From: Cranoglanis bouderius
Lineage: Eukaryota > Chordata > Actinopteri > Siluriformes > Cranoglanididae
Reading direction: 5' to 3'
DNA length: 64,000 nucleotides
Assembly: GCA_023630585.1 (NCBI GenBank)
Contig: CM042540.1
Span: 21,772,074-21,836,073 of the forward strand
Part shown: piece after piece, positions 31,769 through 44,500 of the stretch
Position numbering within the stretch: the stretch's first letter is position 1
Layout of the letters: the number at the start of each line of letters is the position of its first letter
Made by a program: the position numbers and the translations under genes
Notes under the pieces: generated by a model
Database searches by the model: none
Told to the model about the DNA's origin: nothing
The model's input: the letters and a program-made list of their open reading frames with translations, nothing else

Positions 31769-32311
31769 TTACAGTACATTACTAGCGGTAAAGAGCTGCC
31801 CCCTGCAGGTAAATATAGGGAATGCACGTTTTCTTGCTGTTCCTAAAAAAAATCATGACAAAACTAGACAAATTACTGTTTTTTTGTCAAATAATGACGC
31901 ATGATCTGAATTCTCTCTTGACTACATTTTTTTGTTGTTGTTTTTTTTGGCACAACCAGTGTTTATGAGTGTTCTCATACATTAGCAAATACATAGGATA
32001 CTATCACGCTTAGCCTTGTTTCCTGAGGTCTCATTTAGGTGATGCACCATCACATGTGCAATAGAGCTAATAGAATGTCATTCGAATGAGTTAAGAAATA
32101 GCATTATATAAAGTTAGCTGCGACATTCTAAATAAATGTGATGCTTATGTTAGTATTTAGAAACACTCTCAGAGGGCAAACAGTACCGATAATTCCTCGT
32201 GTAGTCTTTATTAGCGAGGGGACACAGATGAGTTGATTTAACACTAGTGAAATGGATATGATATTGTAATTCCAGGTTATATTGATGTCAGGGTAAACGA
32301 TACTGCTTAGT
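31769..32311 (+). promoter_or_regulatory. gfm2: Region upstream of gfm2 (promoter not resolved)
   Basis: These 540 bp separate the last Tc1 copy from the proposed gfm2 start codon and must contain at least part of the promoter or 5' UTR. The sequence is AT-rich. I cannot point to a TATA box, a CpG island or a defined transcription start, and a non-coding first exon could lie elsewhere. Confidence 0.35.
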
Positions 32312-32558
32312 ATGAAGTTCAGCATCCTTCGTGGGGTAAGACTCGCTTTTATTTATTCTGTTATTATTGTTGTTGTTGTTGTTGTTTTTGCTAAGTTTCA
32401 CAACTAGTTATACCAATAGCCAAACCACAACTATCAGCTAGCTAGTTAGTAACTATGTATTAACCAAAGTATCCATTTCTAGTGTGTGAGACACTGTTGG
32501 TGCTCATCACCTCAAGCACGGAGTGGACAATGGAAAAGGAACTACAGTTTCCTTAAAG
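32312..32558 (+). CDS. gfm2: gfm2 coding exons 1 and 2 (mitochondrial targeting peptide)
   Basis: Exon 1 (32312-32335) encodes MKFSILRG and is followed by GTAAGA. Exon 2 (32483-32558) continues in frame as CVRHCWCSSPQARSGQWKRN and on to SFLK. It leaves one base that joins exon 3 to give DDVKSPRAVVNPDISK. The stretch holds six Arg/Lys and no acid before the exon 3 junction, as expected for a cleavable matrix-targeting peptide. Similarity at this end is weak, so the start rests on splice signals, frame, composition and a loose resemblance of the NYSFLKDD region to vertebrate GFM2. Confidence 0.75.
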
Positions 32559-35500
32559 GTGATGTTTCTTATTCCTTATACGCCAACGCTTTTGAATGCT
32601 TCGTTGTGATTGGTCAGGAGGCGCTGACGTTGAGGCATTCAGTTCATGTTGCAAGGATCAACAGAAGTTTTCTATTAATGCACGCGCTATTGTCACTATT
32701 GCAACGACCAATTCACAGGAACTTGTATCGCAGATCCTCCACAATAATCTAAGCTGATTAGAAAACGTCCTGTTATTTAGCAATGGAAAGGTATAATTGG
32801 TTAATGGAAGGAGTCTCCAGTGTCAGTGCTGTGTAACAGTACGTTTTCTGCCACAGGAGATTCTTTGGGAGTTTGCGGTTTTTGGTAATGACTGTTCAGA
32901 GCTGTTTAGAGATGCTGTGGCTTGTTTCCCAGATGTTTCACAATATTAAATGTGTCTATAAATGGTTACAAGTATGACATCCCTGCTGAAAAACAAAACA
33001 AAACAGTAGAAACCATCACAGAAATTCTAATTCTCACTACAAACTTTACAAACATTACCATTATTGGTCCTTAATGGTATCCACTAGACATGATGTCAAT
33101 AGAAGGCAACAAATTACCAGTAGAGACTGACAGGGACCATTACATTTTCCATTAAAACCAATACAATTCCCATTTTAACCATTAAAACCATTACAAATTA
33201 TATGAGGGTTTCTTGAGGGATGTTCATGTAAGTCATAATACATGGTAGGACATGCTGTTACAGGAAAATAATCATCGACTGGGTGGTGTGATGTCATTAC
33301 CACATCTAAGTAGATTATTTTCATATAACAGCACATCTTTTAGTCTTTGATTCCACTTATTCAACAGCACTATTAAAATTTCAACTTAAAATTTCAAATA
33401 ATATTTTTTTGATTGATTATTAAACGACACGTTAATGTCACATTTAATGTTGTGCAAGATCTGTAAGACAAGTTAGTTCCTTTTATCACATGCGTTATAA
33501 AAATTATAAACAGTCCTCCCCTCATCAGCTTCTCTGTTTCTCGTTCTCTTGAAGTAAAAATAAAAAATAAATTTAAAAAAAAAAAAATGCAGCTTTTCTT
33601 GAGAACTTAAGGTCCTATGTCCTGAAGACTTACATGGTGAAAAACGTACCAGATAAACCTGTTCGAGCTGCTGTTATAGAAAAATAATCAACACCTTCTG
33701 ACCAATCAGAATCGATAATTCAACAACTGTGGTATAATAATAAATGACAAATTGTAATCTTTGGCAAATTGCTGTAGTTTAAGAGGAATAAAACACTACG
33801 TGACATGCTGTAATAGAAAAATAATCAACTTTCAGGGGATCGCACCACCCCAACATTGATTATTTTGCTATAACCCTGTCGTGTTTTGTTCTTTACTTAA
33901 TATCTGGCATAACTGTAAACGACATTTGCTGTTCACACTATTTTGCAGATGATGTTAAGTCGCCTCGAGCCGTGGTCAACCCGGACATCTCAAAGTAAGA
34001 CCCTACAGTACTCACTGTACCATGAAAATGTACTGTGTGTTTTAAAATGATATAAATATTAATATATTTACATTTATTCATTTAGCAGATTCATTTAGCA
34101 ATATATATGAACTATTAATAAATATTAAAGCAAATAAAATCTATACATCCAAACTGAACCAAAAAGTAACACTTGAAATAACATACAAATAGAGACGTCC
34201 AAAATGAATCAAAAAACACTTCAAATAACACAGCAAAATTTGTCAGTGATAGTTTTTATTTTGCCTCTAGAGGCCGCTCTCATATTGTATAATGGCAACG
34301 GACACTTCTCAGCCGCTCTCATAATGGACGCAACCGGGAAAAACTATCAGTGTGGATTTTTGCCAATAATCAATAGTTCCAGCAGTCAGTTATCAGTGCC
34401 GATTGATCTGCAAATCTGATTAATCAGTCAAAATCTACTTAGGAGAACAGCAAAAGCACATGTGGCCTTTAGTGCTTTTCTAAAAGGGAAAGCCAAGCTG
34501 TAGTACTATTCACTTTAGTATTTTTGTATCTGCCTAAAGTAGCGTCTAAAAGAATTGTGCTTATGTGTTAATATTCAGAATCCGTAACATTGGCATCATG
34601 GCCCACATAGACGCGGGGAAGACCACCACCACTGAGAGGATGCTCTATTATTCTGGGTACACACGTGCCCTTGGAGGTAAACTCTGAGTGTTAACATCAG
34701 AAGCTTAAAGCTGCTGTAAGCAATAACCTTTTCCAACCTAAGCTACTAAAGTCAGATTTGTCATTAGCCAGATTTATCGACTGTCAATCAGCTTTCTTGA
34801 AATAGGTGTCTGTGGTGCTGTATCACATGTTGTTATTGCTAAACACGCGCTTAGTAATACGGTAAAGATATTTACAATACAACGATAACAACAATGTTAT
34901 CCATACATAAATGCCTTTCAAAAGTATTCAACCCCCTTAAAGATCATTGGATTCATCTGGATTACAAATGACACTTACACAGATTATTGCAGACAGTATT
35001 TTTATTGCAAACCAATACACTCTTTTTTTCAAAGTTGAAAATTCATTACTTGTCAAAACCTAAAAGAAAATGGAAAACACCTGCTTGCATAAGTATTCAA
35101 GCTCTTCCGTGTAGTACTTGGTAGACGCACCTTTTCTTTCTACCAGCTTTGCATGCTGTTTGGGAGTGATTTTCACCCATTTGTCCTGGCAGATTTGCTC
35201 CAAGTTCTTCAGGATTGTTGGATGTTGTTTGTTGACTGCAATTTTCAAACAGTGCCACAGATTCTCAATGGGATTTAGATCTGGACTTTGACTTTTGTTT
35301 TTAACCAATCCTGTGATACTTTGGCTTTGTGTTTGGGACCACTGTCCTGCTGAAAGATGACGTTTCTCCCAAGCTTTATGTAATTTGTAAAATTTATTTA
35401 TTTATTTTTTTTTTCCAGACTGAAGCGAGTTCTCTTGTAATATCTCCCTGTATTTTGCTCCATCAGAAGCCCAGGTTCTGAGGATGAAAAGGGATGGTGT

Positions 35501-38500
35501 TTACTGGGGTGCTTGCAAACTTGTCTTGAGAAAATATCTCAATCTTGGTCTCATCACACCGAAAAAAAAAAAAAACCTTTTTCACTGGATCACTCTCATT
35601 CTTTCATATGGTTCTTCTTGAGCAATAGTTTCTTTCTAGCCACCCTCCCATACAGTCCTCAGTTATGCAGAGCTCTTAAAATAGTTGTCTTGTGCACCTT
35701 CACTCCACTCAGCCACTGTACTCCTGAGAGTGGAGTGCAGTACTCCTTCAGAGTCATTGTTGGCCTCACTCCCTCACCAGTCTCCGTCTTGTTTATGCGC
35801 TGAGTTTTGAGGACGGTCTGGTCTTGATAGTTTATGGGTGGTGTGATACAGCTTCCATTTCCATGTATTGATCCAGCAGTGCTTATTGGGATGTCCAACC
35901 ACTTCGATATAATTTTACACTCTATGCCTAAGGTATAAAAGTCTATTACATTATCTTTAACATCCTTTACTTTTCACTTTTTTCCTTCAGAATGACAAAG
36001 TCTCTTCAATGACAGAAATTGGGAGCTGTTTTAATAATTCACAGGTGAAGCCCAATTCAGTTGTGTTCTCATTAAGACAATATCTTTCATCTGGAGCTTC
36101 TGGAACCTGGGGGGTTGAATACTTATGCAAGCAGCGTTTTTCTTTTTTTTTTTTTTTTTTTTTCTTTGAAATACTTGCTGACCAATCATTGATTTTGATT
36201 TCACAGTAAGAGAACGTGAGTTTGCTATGAAATACTGACATGAAGAATATGTGTATTTATCACTTGTTAGTCAGACAAATCTGATGTATTTCAGGGGTTT
36301 GAATACTTTTGTATTCTGTTTATTTGTATAGTGTATTTTTGTCTCAGTATAAGCTATTGAGATCTAAAACATACAATGTGCAATATCATATGGCAGCATG
36401 AGCCTAATGTATAAATTAAAATTGAAATTGAAAGTGCTTGGACCCCGCAGATCACCACTTGTGGTTATATATTTTTTGTAGACTTTGTAGGTTTTGTCTG
36501 TAAACAGAACTGTAATTTATTTATACCTTAGGTTTATCATTGATACATGGCCATGTATGTGCATTTCTACACTATTGTTTGCATATAATATACAAGTGTT
36601 TTAAAGTCAACAGAAAAGTCAATTTAAATAGTTAATTGCAAAGACATGTATGACCATTAAGCATAAGACGCCAAAAGTCAGTTGCCCAGACCTAGATTTT
36701 ATGGCAATACAGTCATAAAATATATTTGTAAATGGCCAATATATCTTATTTTCATCTCCATTATTTCCTTTATAGACAGTGATTATAGAAAATGGCAGGT
36801 GAGAATGCAAATAAGAAAATGGTGGTCATGTGAAATCTCCTTTTTGTTATGTATTTACAAAAACAAACAGATATTTACACTCTTGGTAAAATGGCATACT
36901 CATGAACAAAATTCACATTAGAATAACAAGTATGTTATTGTTTGAGTATTACTCCTTCAGTGATGCCTGTTCTGTTATATAGACGTGGATGATGGAGACA
37001 CTGTGACTGATTATATGGCTCAGGAGAGAGAACGTGGAATTACGATCCAATCAGCTGCAGTCACCTTCGACTGGAAAGAGCACAGGATTAACCTCATTGA
37101 CACGCCTGGTATTTATATACACACACACACCCTCCCACACACACTTTCCTGGTTCATGCATGTATTCAGGGTAGATTTTGTTGTGCTTCAGGCCATGTGG
37201 ATTTTACTCTGGAAGTTGAGAGAGCTCTACGTGTGCTGGACGGAGCCGTGGCTGTGTTTGATGCCTCAGCAGGAGTGGAGGTGAGTTTTTAAACCGGTTC
37301 CAGTCCTTTATATATTTTTAAACTGTTCATGTCGTACCTGAGTGTTTTGGAAGATGGCAAAAACGTAAGCTGGTTGAAAGTTCTCACTTCTTGCACAAAA
37401 TCTGTGAAAGCCCCCTACAGTGCAGCTACCATTTGCTGCAGAACCAAAAGTCCAGTGGGTGGAGTCAGACCCAATTCAGTTAATCCTACCTGGGTTGAGT
37501 TGAATTAAAAGTGCAGAGACAGCTCTGTGTGTTTCAGGTGGGATAAGAAGTGTGTTCTTAACTATGTTGTTCTGTGTTGTAGAACATCTCGTGGGTTAGG
37601 TGTCCACTGTGTCCATGACTGTCTCCTACAGTGTGTTATGACAAAACATTTTGTGACTAAACATTTGGTTGTCACTCCAGTGTCCCATGCTCAAATATAA
37701 TTTAGATTAAAATTTAGGAATAAAACATGGGGCATGATGGTCCCCTCCGAAATTATTGGAACGGCAAGGCCAATACCTCCACCATGTTTCACAGATGAGC
37801 TTGTATGTTTTGGATCATAATCAGATCCTTTCTTTCTCCACACTTTGGCCTTTCCATCACTTTGGCAGAGGTTAATCTTGGTTCCAGGACTTTTGTGGCT
37901 CATGTTTGCATTTCTTTGCAAATTCCAATCAGGTTTTCTGATTCAAACTGCTGATGAGTTGTTTGCGTCTTGTGGTTTGGCCTCTATATGTCTGCTCTCA
38001 AAGTCTTCGGTGGATTGTGATACATTCACCCCTGCCCTGTGGAGGTTGTTGGTGATGTCACTGACTCTTCACAGCTCTCACAATGTTTCTGTAATCAGCT
38101 GTTGTTATTTTTTTCTTTGACCGACCCATTCGGGGTATGTTGCTCAGTACACCAGTGGTTTCTTTCTTGTATTGGCTATACCCAATGTTTGTGCAATGCC
38201 TCTGATTGATTTTCCCTCCAACTGTGAAGACTGCATTTGAAACTGAAGGCTAAAACCAAGAGTAGATGTTCAGAGCTATTTATTGTTTAAACAATCAGTC
38301 TAACAGGACACACCTGAATAATGTTCCAGTATTTTGCTTGCCTACAAATTGGGTGGTCTGATACAACTCTCTTCTCATATTCATCTTTTGATCTCAGACC
38401 CAAATGTTTTCAGTCTACAGCAAAAACAATTAGGTTAGCCTTGCCGTTCCAGTAGTTTCAAAGGGGACTGTGGGACACAGTGTTCCGGTAAATAATCAGC

Positions 38501-41500
38501 GACAGAGCGGTGTGATGCTGTGCAACACGAATCAGAGTTACTACTACAACCCCAAGGTTGATTATTTTCCAAAAACAGCAAGTGTTTCATTCCTCTTATA
38601 CTCCTGCAAATTTTCAGCACTATCAGTGTTTTTACTTATTAATGAATGACACATCGTCATCGTCAAGTGGCTTTTTATTGTCATTTCAACCATATACAGC
38701 TGGTACAGTACACAGTGAAATGAAACAACGTTCCTCCAGAAGTATGGTGCTACATAAAACAATACACTAACCACATGAGATGACATAGAACTATATAAGA
38801 CCTACACATTTTTACATAAAGTGCACGTGCAAACGTGTACTAACAACACAAGACAGTACAGTACCTACTAAAACAGGAACAATAGGCACAGTAAGTGACA
38901 GTGTAGTGCCGACCAGTACACAGTTCTAGTATGGAAATGTCCGATATAACAGTAGTGCAAATGATAGGTGCAGAAGAGTAACAATATAGTTAAAAAATGC
39001 TGTGAATGTCAACATAACATGCTATGACTTAGTATTCAGCAGACTAGCTTATACCAAATATGGACATAGCAGTTATTGTGGTAGAAGCCAGGTAAAGTGT
39101 ATAATAGTGACAAGAAATTAAATATGATATTTTTATAAATACAGTAGCAGCAAGTAATACAGTCAATACAAAAATGTGCAATATATTGCAGTGGGAGTGG
39201 GATGGTGTTCAGTTCAGAGTGTGTGCATGCATGCGTGCATGTGTGTGTCAGTCCAGTCTCTGAGTATTGAGGAGTCTGATGGCTTGGGGGAAGGAGCTGT
39301 TACACAGTCTGGCCGTGAGGGCCTGAATGCTTCGGTACCTTTTTCCAGACGGCAGGAGGGTGAAGAGTGTGTGTGAGGGGTGTGTGAGGTCATCCACAAT
39401 GCTGGTGGCTTTGGGATTGCAGCGTGTGGTGTAAATGTCTATGATGGAGGGAGGAGAGACCCCGATGAGCTTCTCAGCTGTCCTCACTATTCTCTGCAGG
39501 GTCTTGCGATCCAATATGGTGCAATTTCCAAACCAGGCAGTGATGCAGCTGCTCAGGATGCTCTCAATGGTTCCTCTGTAGAATGTGGTGAGGATGAGGG
39601 GTGGAATGCTGCGCTTTCTTGGTTATGGAGCTGGTGTTGAGGGACCAGGTGAGGTTCTCCAGGTGAACACCAAGGAATTTGGTGCTCTTGATGTTCTCTA
39701 CGGAGGAGCCGTCGATGTTCAGCGGAGAGTGGTCACTCTGTGCTCTCCTGAACTCAACAACCATCTCTTTTGTGTTTTCCATGTTCAAAGACAGGTTGTT
39801 GGCTATGCACCAGTCCATTAGCCACTGCACCTCCTCTCTGTATGCTGACTCATTGTTCTTGCTGATGAGACCCACCACTGTCATGTCATCGGCAAATTTG
39901 ATGATGTGATTCGAGCTGTGCATTGTTGCACAGTCGTGAGTCAGCAGAGTGAACAGCAGTGGACTGAGCACAGAGCCTTGGAGGGGCACCAGTGCTCAGC
40001 ATGGTGGTGCTGGAGATGCTGTTCCCGATCCAGACTGACTGAGGTATCCCAGTCAGGAAGTCCAGGATCCAGTTGCAGAGGGAGGTGTTCAAGCCCAGCA
40101 TGTTCAGCTGTCCAATCAGGTGCTGAGGAATGATTGTCTTGAATGCTGAACTGAAGTCTATGAACAGCATTCGAACGTAGGTGTCCTTTTTGTCCAGGTG
40201 GGTGAGGGCCAGATGTACAGTGGGCATAGAAAAGAATCACCCCCCTTTAAAATAATCACATTTTGTTGCTTTTCAGCCTGAAATGAAGACGGACACAGTT
40301 TTTGTTTTATCCAGCTGTATTTACTCAGTGCAACGTATAACCTCCAAGTGAAAGATATAACACCAACATGTCAGAAAAAATAAATAAATAAAAAACCAGA
40401 ATCACTGAGTTGGAAAAAGGATCACCCCCCTCCTAATTTGTAAACTCAATCAGGTGTAGCTAGTCACCTTCTCAATGGCACACAAAGCCATTTGACTTTC
40501 AACTGTGATCAGCTGTGGTCATTTTGATTAGCTCAGCATTAAAATAGCTTTCCTGAGCATTTTGTAGTGCAACTGAAGCAAACAATCAACTATGGGTGGC
40601 AAGGCACTGTCAAAAGATCTCCGGGATGAAGCTGTGGACAGACACAAGTCAGGAGATGGATACAAAAAAAAAAATCAAAGGCTTTATCAATGCCTAGAAG
40701 CACAGTGAAGTCTGTTATTAAGTGGAAGGTATTTGGTACAACACAGACCCTCCCTGGATCAGGACGTCACTCCAAACTGGATGAAAGAGCCAGGAGGAAA
40801 CTGGTCAGAGAGGCTACCAAGAGGCCTACAGCAACTCTGAAGCAGTTGCAGGAATTTATGACAAAGAGTGGTCATTGTGTGCATGTCACAACAATATCAC
40901 AAATTCTCCACAAATCTGGCTTGTATGGGAGGGTTGCAAGAAAAAAGCCACCCACGACTGAGCTTTGCCAAAACGCACCTTGAAGATTCTGAGGCCACAT
41001 GGAAAAAGGTGTTATGGTCAGATTTGGCCTCAACACCAAACGATATGTCTGGCGGAAATCCAATACAGCTCGCCATCCAAATAACACCATTCCTACAGTT
41101 AAGCATGGAGGTGGTAATATCCTGTTATGGGGGTGTTTCTCTGCAGCAGGGACTGGAGCACTTGTCAGGATAGAAGGAAAATGGATGGGGCAAAATACCG
41201 TCAAATTCTTGAGGAAAATCTGCCGGTAAAGTCGCCAGAAAGTTGTCAATGGGAAGAAGGTTTACCTTCCAACATGACAATGACCCAAAGCACACAGCAA
41301 AACTGACCACACAGTGGTTGAAGGTGAAAAAGATGAATGTCTTTGCATGACCTAGTCAGAGCCCAGACTTAAACCCCATTGAAAATCTGTGGAATGACTT
41401 GAAGACTGCAGTCCACAAACGGTTACCATCAAATTTAACTGAACTTGAGCAGTTCTGCAAAGAAAAGTGGGCAAATATTGCAAAGTCTAGATGTGCAAAG

Positions 41501-44500
41501 TTAGTAGAGACATATCCCAAATTAAAGCAAGGGGGTGATCCTTTTTCCAACTCAGTGACTCTGTTTTTTAATTTTTTAAATTTTTTTTTTGCCATGTTGG
41601 TGTTATATCTTTTACTTGGATGTTATAAGTTGCACTGAGTAAATACAGCTGGATAAAACAAAAACTGTGTCCGTCTTCATTTCAGGCTGAAAAGCAACAA
41701 AATGTGATTATTTTAAAGGGGGGTGATTCTTTTCTATACCCAGTGTAGGGTGGTGGCGATGGCATCATCTGTTGAGCGGTTGGGGCAATACGCGACTGCA
41801 GGGGGTCCAGTGAGGGGGGCAGCAGGGTCTTTATGTGCCTTCATGATGATGGGTGTGAGGGCAACGGGACAGTAGTCATTGAGGCAGGACACTGAAGGCT
41901 TCTTCGGCACGGGGACAATGGTGGTGGCCTTGAAGCACATTGGAACAGTGGCGCTGCTCAGGGAGATGTTTAAGATGTCAGTGAGAACATCCACCAGCTG
42001 GTCTGCACATCTTCTTAGCACTCTGCCAGGAATGTTTTCTGTTTCAGCAGCTTTCCGTAGGTTGACTCTGCATAGAGTTTTCCTCACATCAGCTGTCGTT
42101 AGACACAGCACCTGGTCGTTGAGAGGAGGGGTGGTCTTCCTCGTCGCCACGTCATTCTGCACCTCAAACCGAGCGTAGAAGTTGTTCAGCGCATCTGGAA
42201 GGGAGGCATCACTGTCACAGGTGGGTGATGTTGTCCTGTAGTTGCTGATGGCCTGAATGCCCTGCCACATGCGCCGCGTGTCACCGCTATTTGTGAAGTG
42301 ACTGGATTTTCTGGGCGTGTGCGCGCTTTGCCTCTCTGATGGCCCGAGACAGTTTGGCCTTTGCTGTTCTTTGGGCCACCTTGTCACCTGTCCTGAAGGC
42401 GGAGTCTCGGGTCCTCAGCAGTGCACGCACCTCCGCAGTCATCCACGACTTCTGGTTGGAGCGTGTAGTGATGGTCTTGGAGACAGTGACGTCATCAATG
42501 CACTTGCTGATGTAGCTGGTCACTGATGCCGTGTATTCCTCCAAGTTGGTGGAGTTGCTGTTGGTTGCTGCATCCCTGAACAGTGTGCTTTTTATCAGTT
42601 TATAGTTGCATTTAATGACATGGAACATTTAAGAGGTAAGTTGTTAAAAAATATAGCTTGTGATGTTACCAAGAAACCACAAAGCCTTCCATCCTGAAGT
42701 GTCTGAAAACATCTAACTCTGTTATCATATCAACAATTACACACATTTAAAATCTAGTTATGAGCAGTGTCCACCATACAAATTTCTCTGTACATAAGTG
42801 CTGTTAGAAAATTAAACACAACATCATCTGACCAGTCAGGATGTACAATTCCACAGTGCTTCCAGGTTGCCTCTATGTCTGGCATTGACAAGCAAACTGG
42901 TTACATTATACCTCTGGATCATTCTAATATTTATTTGTTACTCCAGAAACAGGATTTGCAGCTTGTGACATTGATTTTGCTCAGCAAAACTATTTTCAGA
43001 TGATAATCTATTTACAGGTTGACTATAAAATGTTGAATACATGTCTTGGATTTTTCTACTCACACTTCAAAAAACATCATGCTGTGTGTGTTCTTGAATG
43101 AATTGCAGGCGCAAACCATGACAGTGTGGCGGCAGGCAGAGAAACACAAAATACCCTGTGTGTGCTTCCTAAACAAGATGGATAAACCTGGAGCCAGGTA
43201 ACACACAAACCTGCACATGAAATAGTTTACGCTTTTCTGTTCAAATTTATTCACTGATTTGTTCAGTTGCATGATTTGCCTAAGCGTGTAGCCTGGTCAT
43301 GCAGCCTTAGAAACCACTGATATACATTAATATCAAATGTGTGTGTATGTGTGTGTGTGTGTGTGTACAGTGGGTATAGAAAAGAATCACCCCCCTTTAA
43401 AATAATTACATTTTGTTGCTTTTCAGCCTGAAATGAAGACGGACACAGTTTTTGTTTTATCCAGCTGTATTTACTCAGTGCAACTTATAACATCCATGTA
43501 AAAGATATAACACCAACATGTCAGGAAAAATAAATAAATAAAAAACCAGAATCACTGAGTTGGAAAAAGGATCACCCCCCTCCTAAAAATTACTTGTAAA
43601 CTCAATCAGGTGTAGCTAATCACCTTCTCAATGGCACACAAAGCCATTTGACTTTCAACTGTGATCAGCTGTGGTCATTTTGATTAGCCCAGTATGAAAA
43701 GAGCTTTCCTGGAGCATTTTGTAGTGCAGCTGAAGCAAACAATCAACTATGGGTGGCAAGGCACTGTCAAAAGATCTCCGGGATAAAGTTGTGGACAGAC
43801 ACAAGTCAGGAGATGGATACAAAAAATTTCAAAGGCTTTATCAATGCCTAGAAGCACAGTGAAGTCTATTATTAAGAAGTGGAAGGTATTTGGTACAACA
43901 CAGACCCTCCCTGGATCAGGACGTTGCTCCAAACTGGATGAAAGAGCCAGGAGGAAACTGGTCAGAGAGGCTACCAAGAGGCCTACAACAACTCTGAAGC
44001 AGTTGCAGGAATGACAACAATATCACAAATTCTCCACAAATGTGGCTTGTATGGGAGGGTTGCAAGTAAAAAGCTACTCCTCAAGAAAGGCCGCATGAAC
44101 GCACCTTGAAGATTCTGAGGTCAGATGAGACTAAAATTTTATTATTTGGCCTCAACACCAAACAATATGTCCGGTGGAAATCCAATACAGCTCACCATCC
44201 AAATAACACCATTCCTACAGTAAAGCATGGAGGTGGTAATATCCTGTTATGGGGGTGTTTCTCTGCAGCAGGGACTGGAGCACTTGTCAGGATGGGAAAA
44301 TGGATGGGGCAAAATACCGTCAAATTCTTGAGGAAAATCTGCTGCCGTCTGCCAGAAAGTCAATGGGAAGAAGACCTTCCAGCATGACAATGACCCAAAG
44401 CACACAGCAAAACTGACCAGACAGTGGTTGAAGGTGAAAAAGGTGAATGTCCTTGCATGGCCTAGTCAGAGCCCAGACTTAAACCCCACTGAAAATCTGT

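Larger units (their letters stand above)
38668..42592 (-). mobile_element. Non-LTR retrotransposon (Jockey-group LINE), 5'-truncated, interrupted by Tc1
   Basis: The - strand encodes a reverse transcriptase. From the 5' side it reads VRALLRTRDSAFRTGDK (42430-42380), VPVPKKPSVSCLNDYCPVAL and YCPNRSTDDAIATTLH. After the Tc1 insertion it reads LALTHLDKKDTYVRMLFIDF (from about 40216), then KFADDMTVVGL with the FADD active-site motif, NTQRLD and the stop near 39248. A 3' UTR with TTTTATTGTCATTTCAACCA (+ strand) extends to about 38668. No endonuclease domain is present, so it is 5'-truncated. Several frameshifts inactivate it. The clade (L2/Rex1-like) is not fixed. Confidence 0.88.
37281..43108 (+). 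other. gfm2: gfm2 intron 6 (5.8 kb)
   Basis: The largest gfm2 intron. It holds a degraded Tc1 (37741-38470) and then a three-level nest: repeat R (38475-38665 and 42593-42880) split by a LINE (about 38668-42592), itself split by a Tc1 element (40218-41745). Confidence 0.8.

Noticed and set aside
35060..35308. 82-codon - strand ORF with a perfect Tc1 SPDLNPIENLW motif as a functional transposase
   Set aside because: Only the C-terminal catalytic segment is open. Upstream coding is broken by stops.
36985..37284. Continuous 99-codon ORF joining gfm2 exons 5 and 6
   Set aside because: It reads through the 83-bp intron. Splicing at 37108/37192 restores the conserved DTPGHVDF motif, which the read-through does not.
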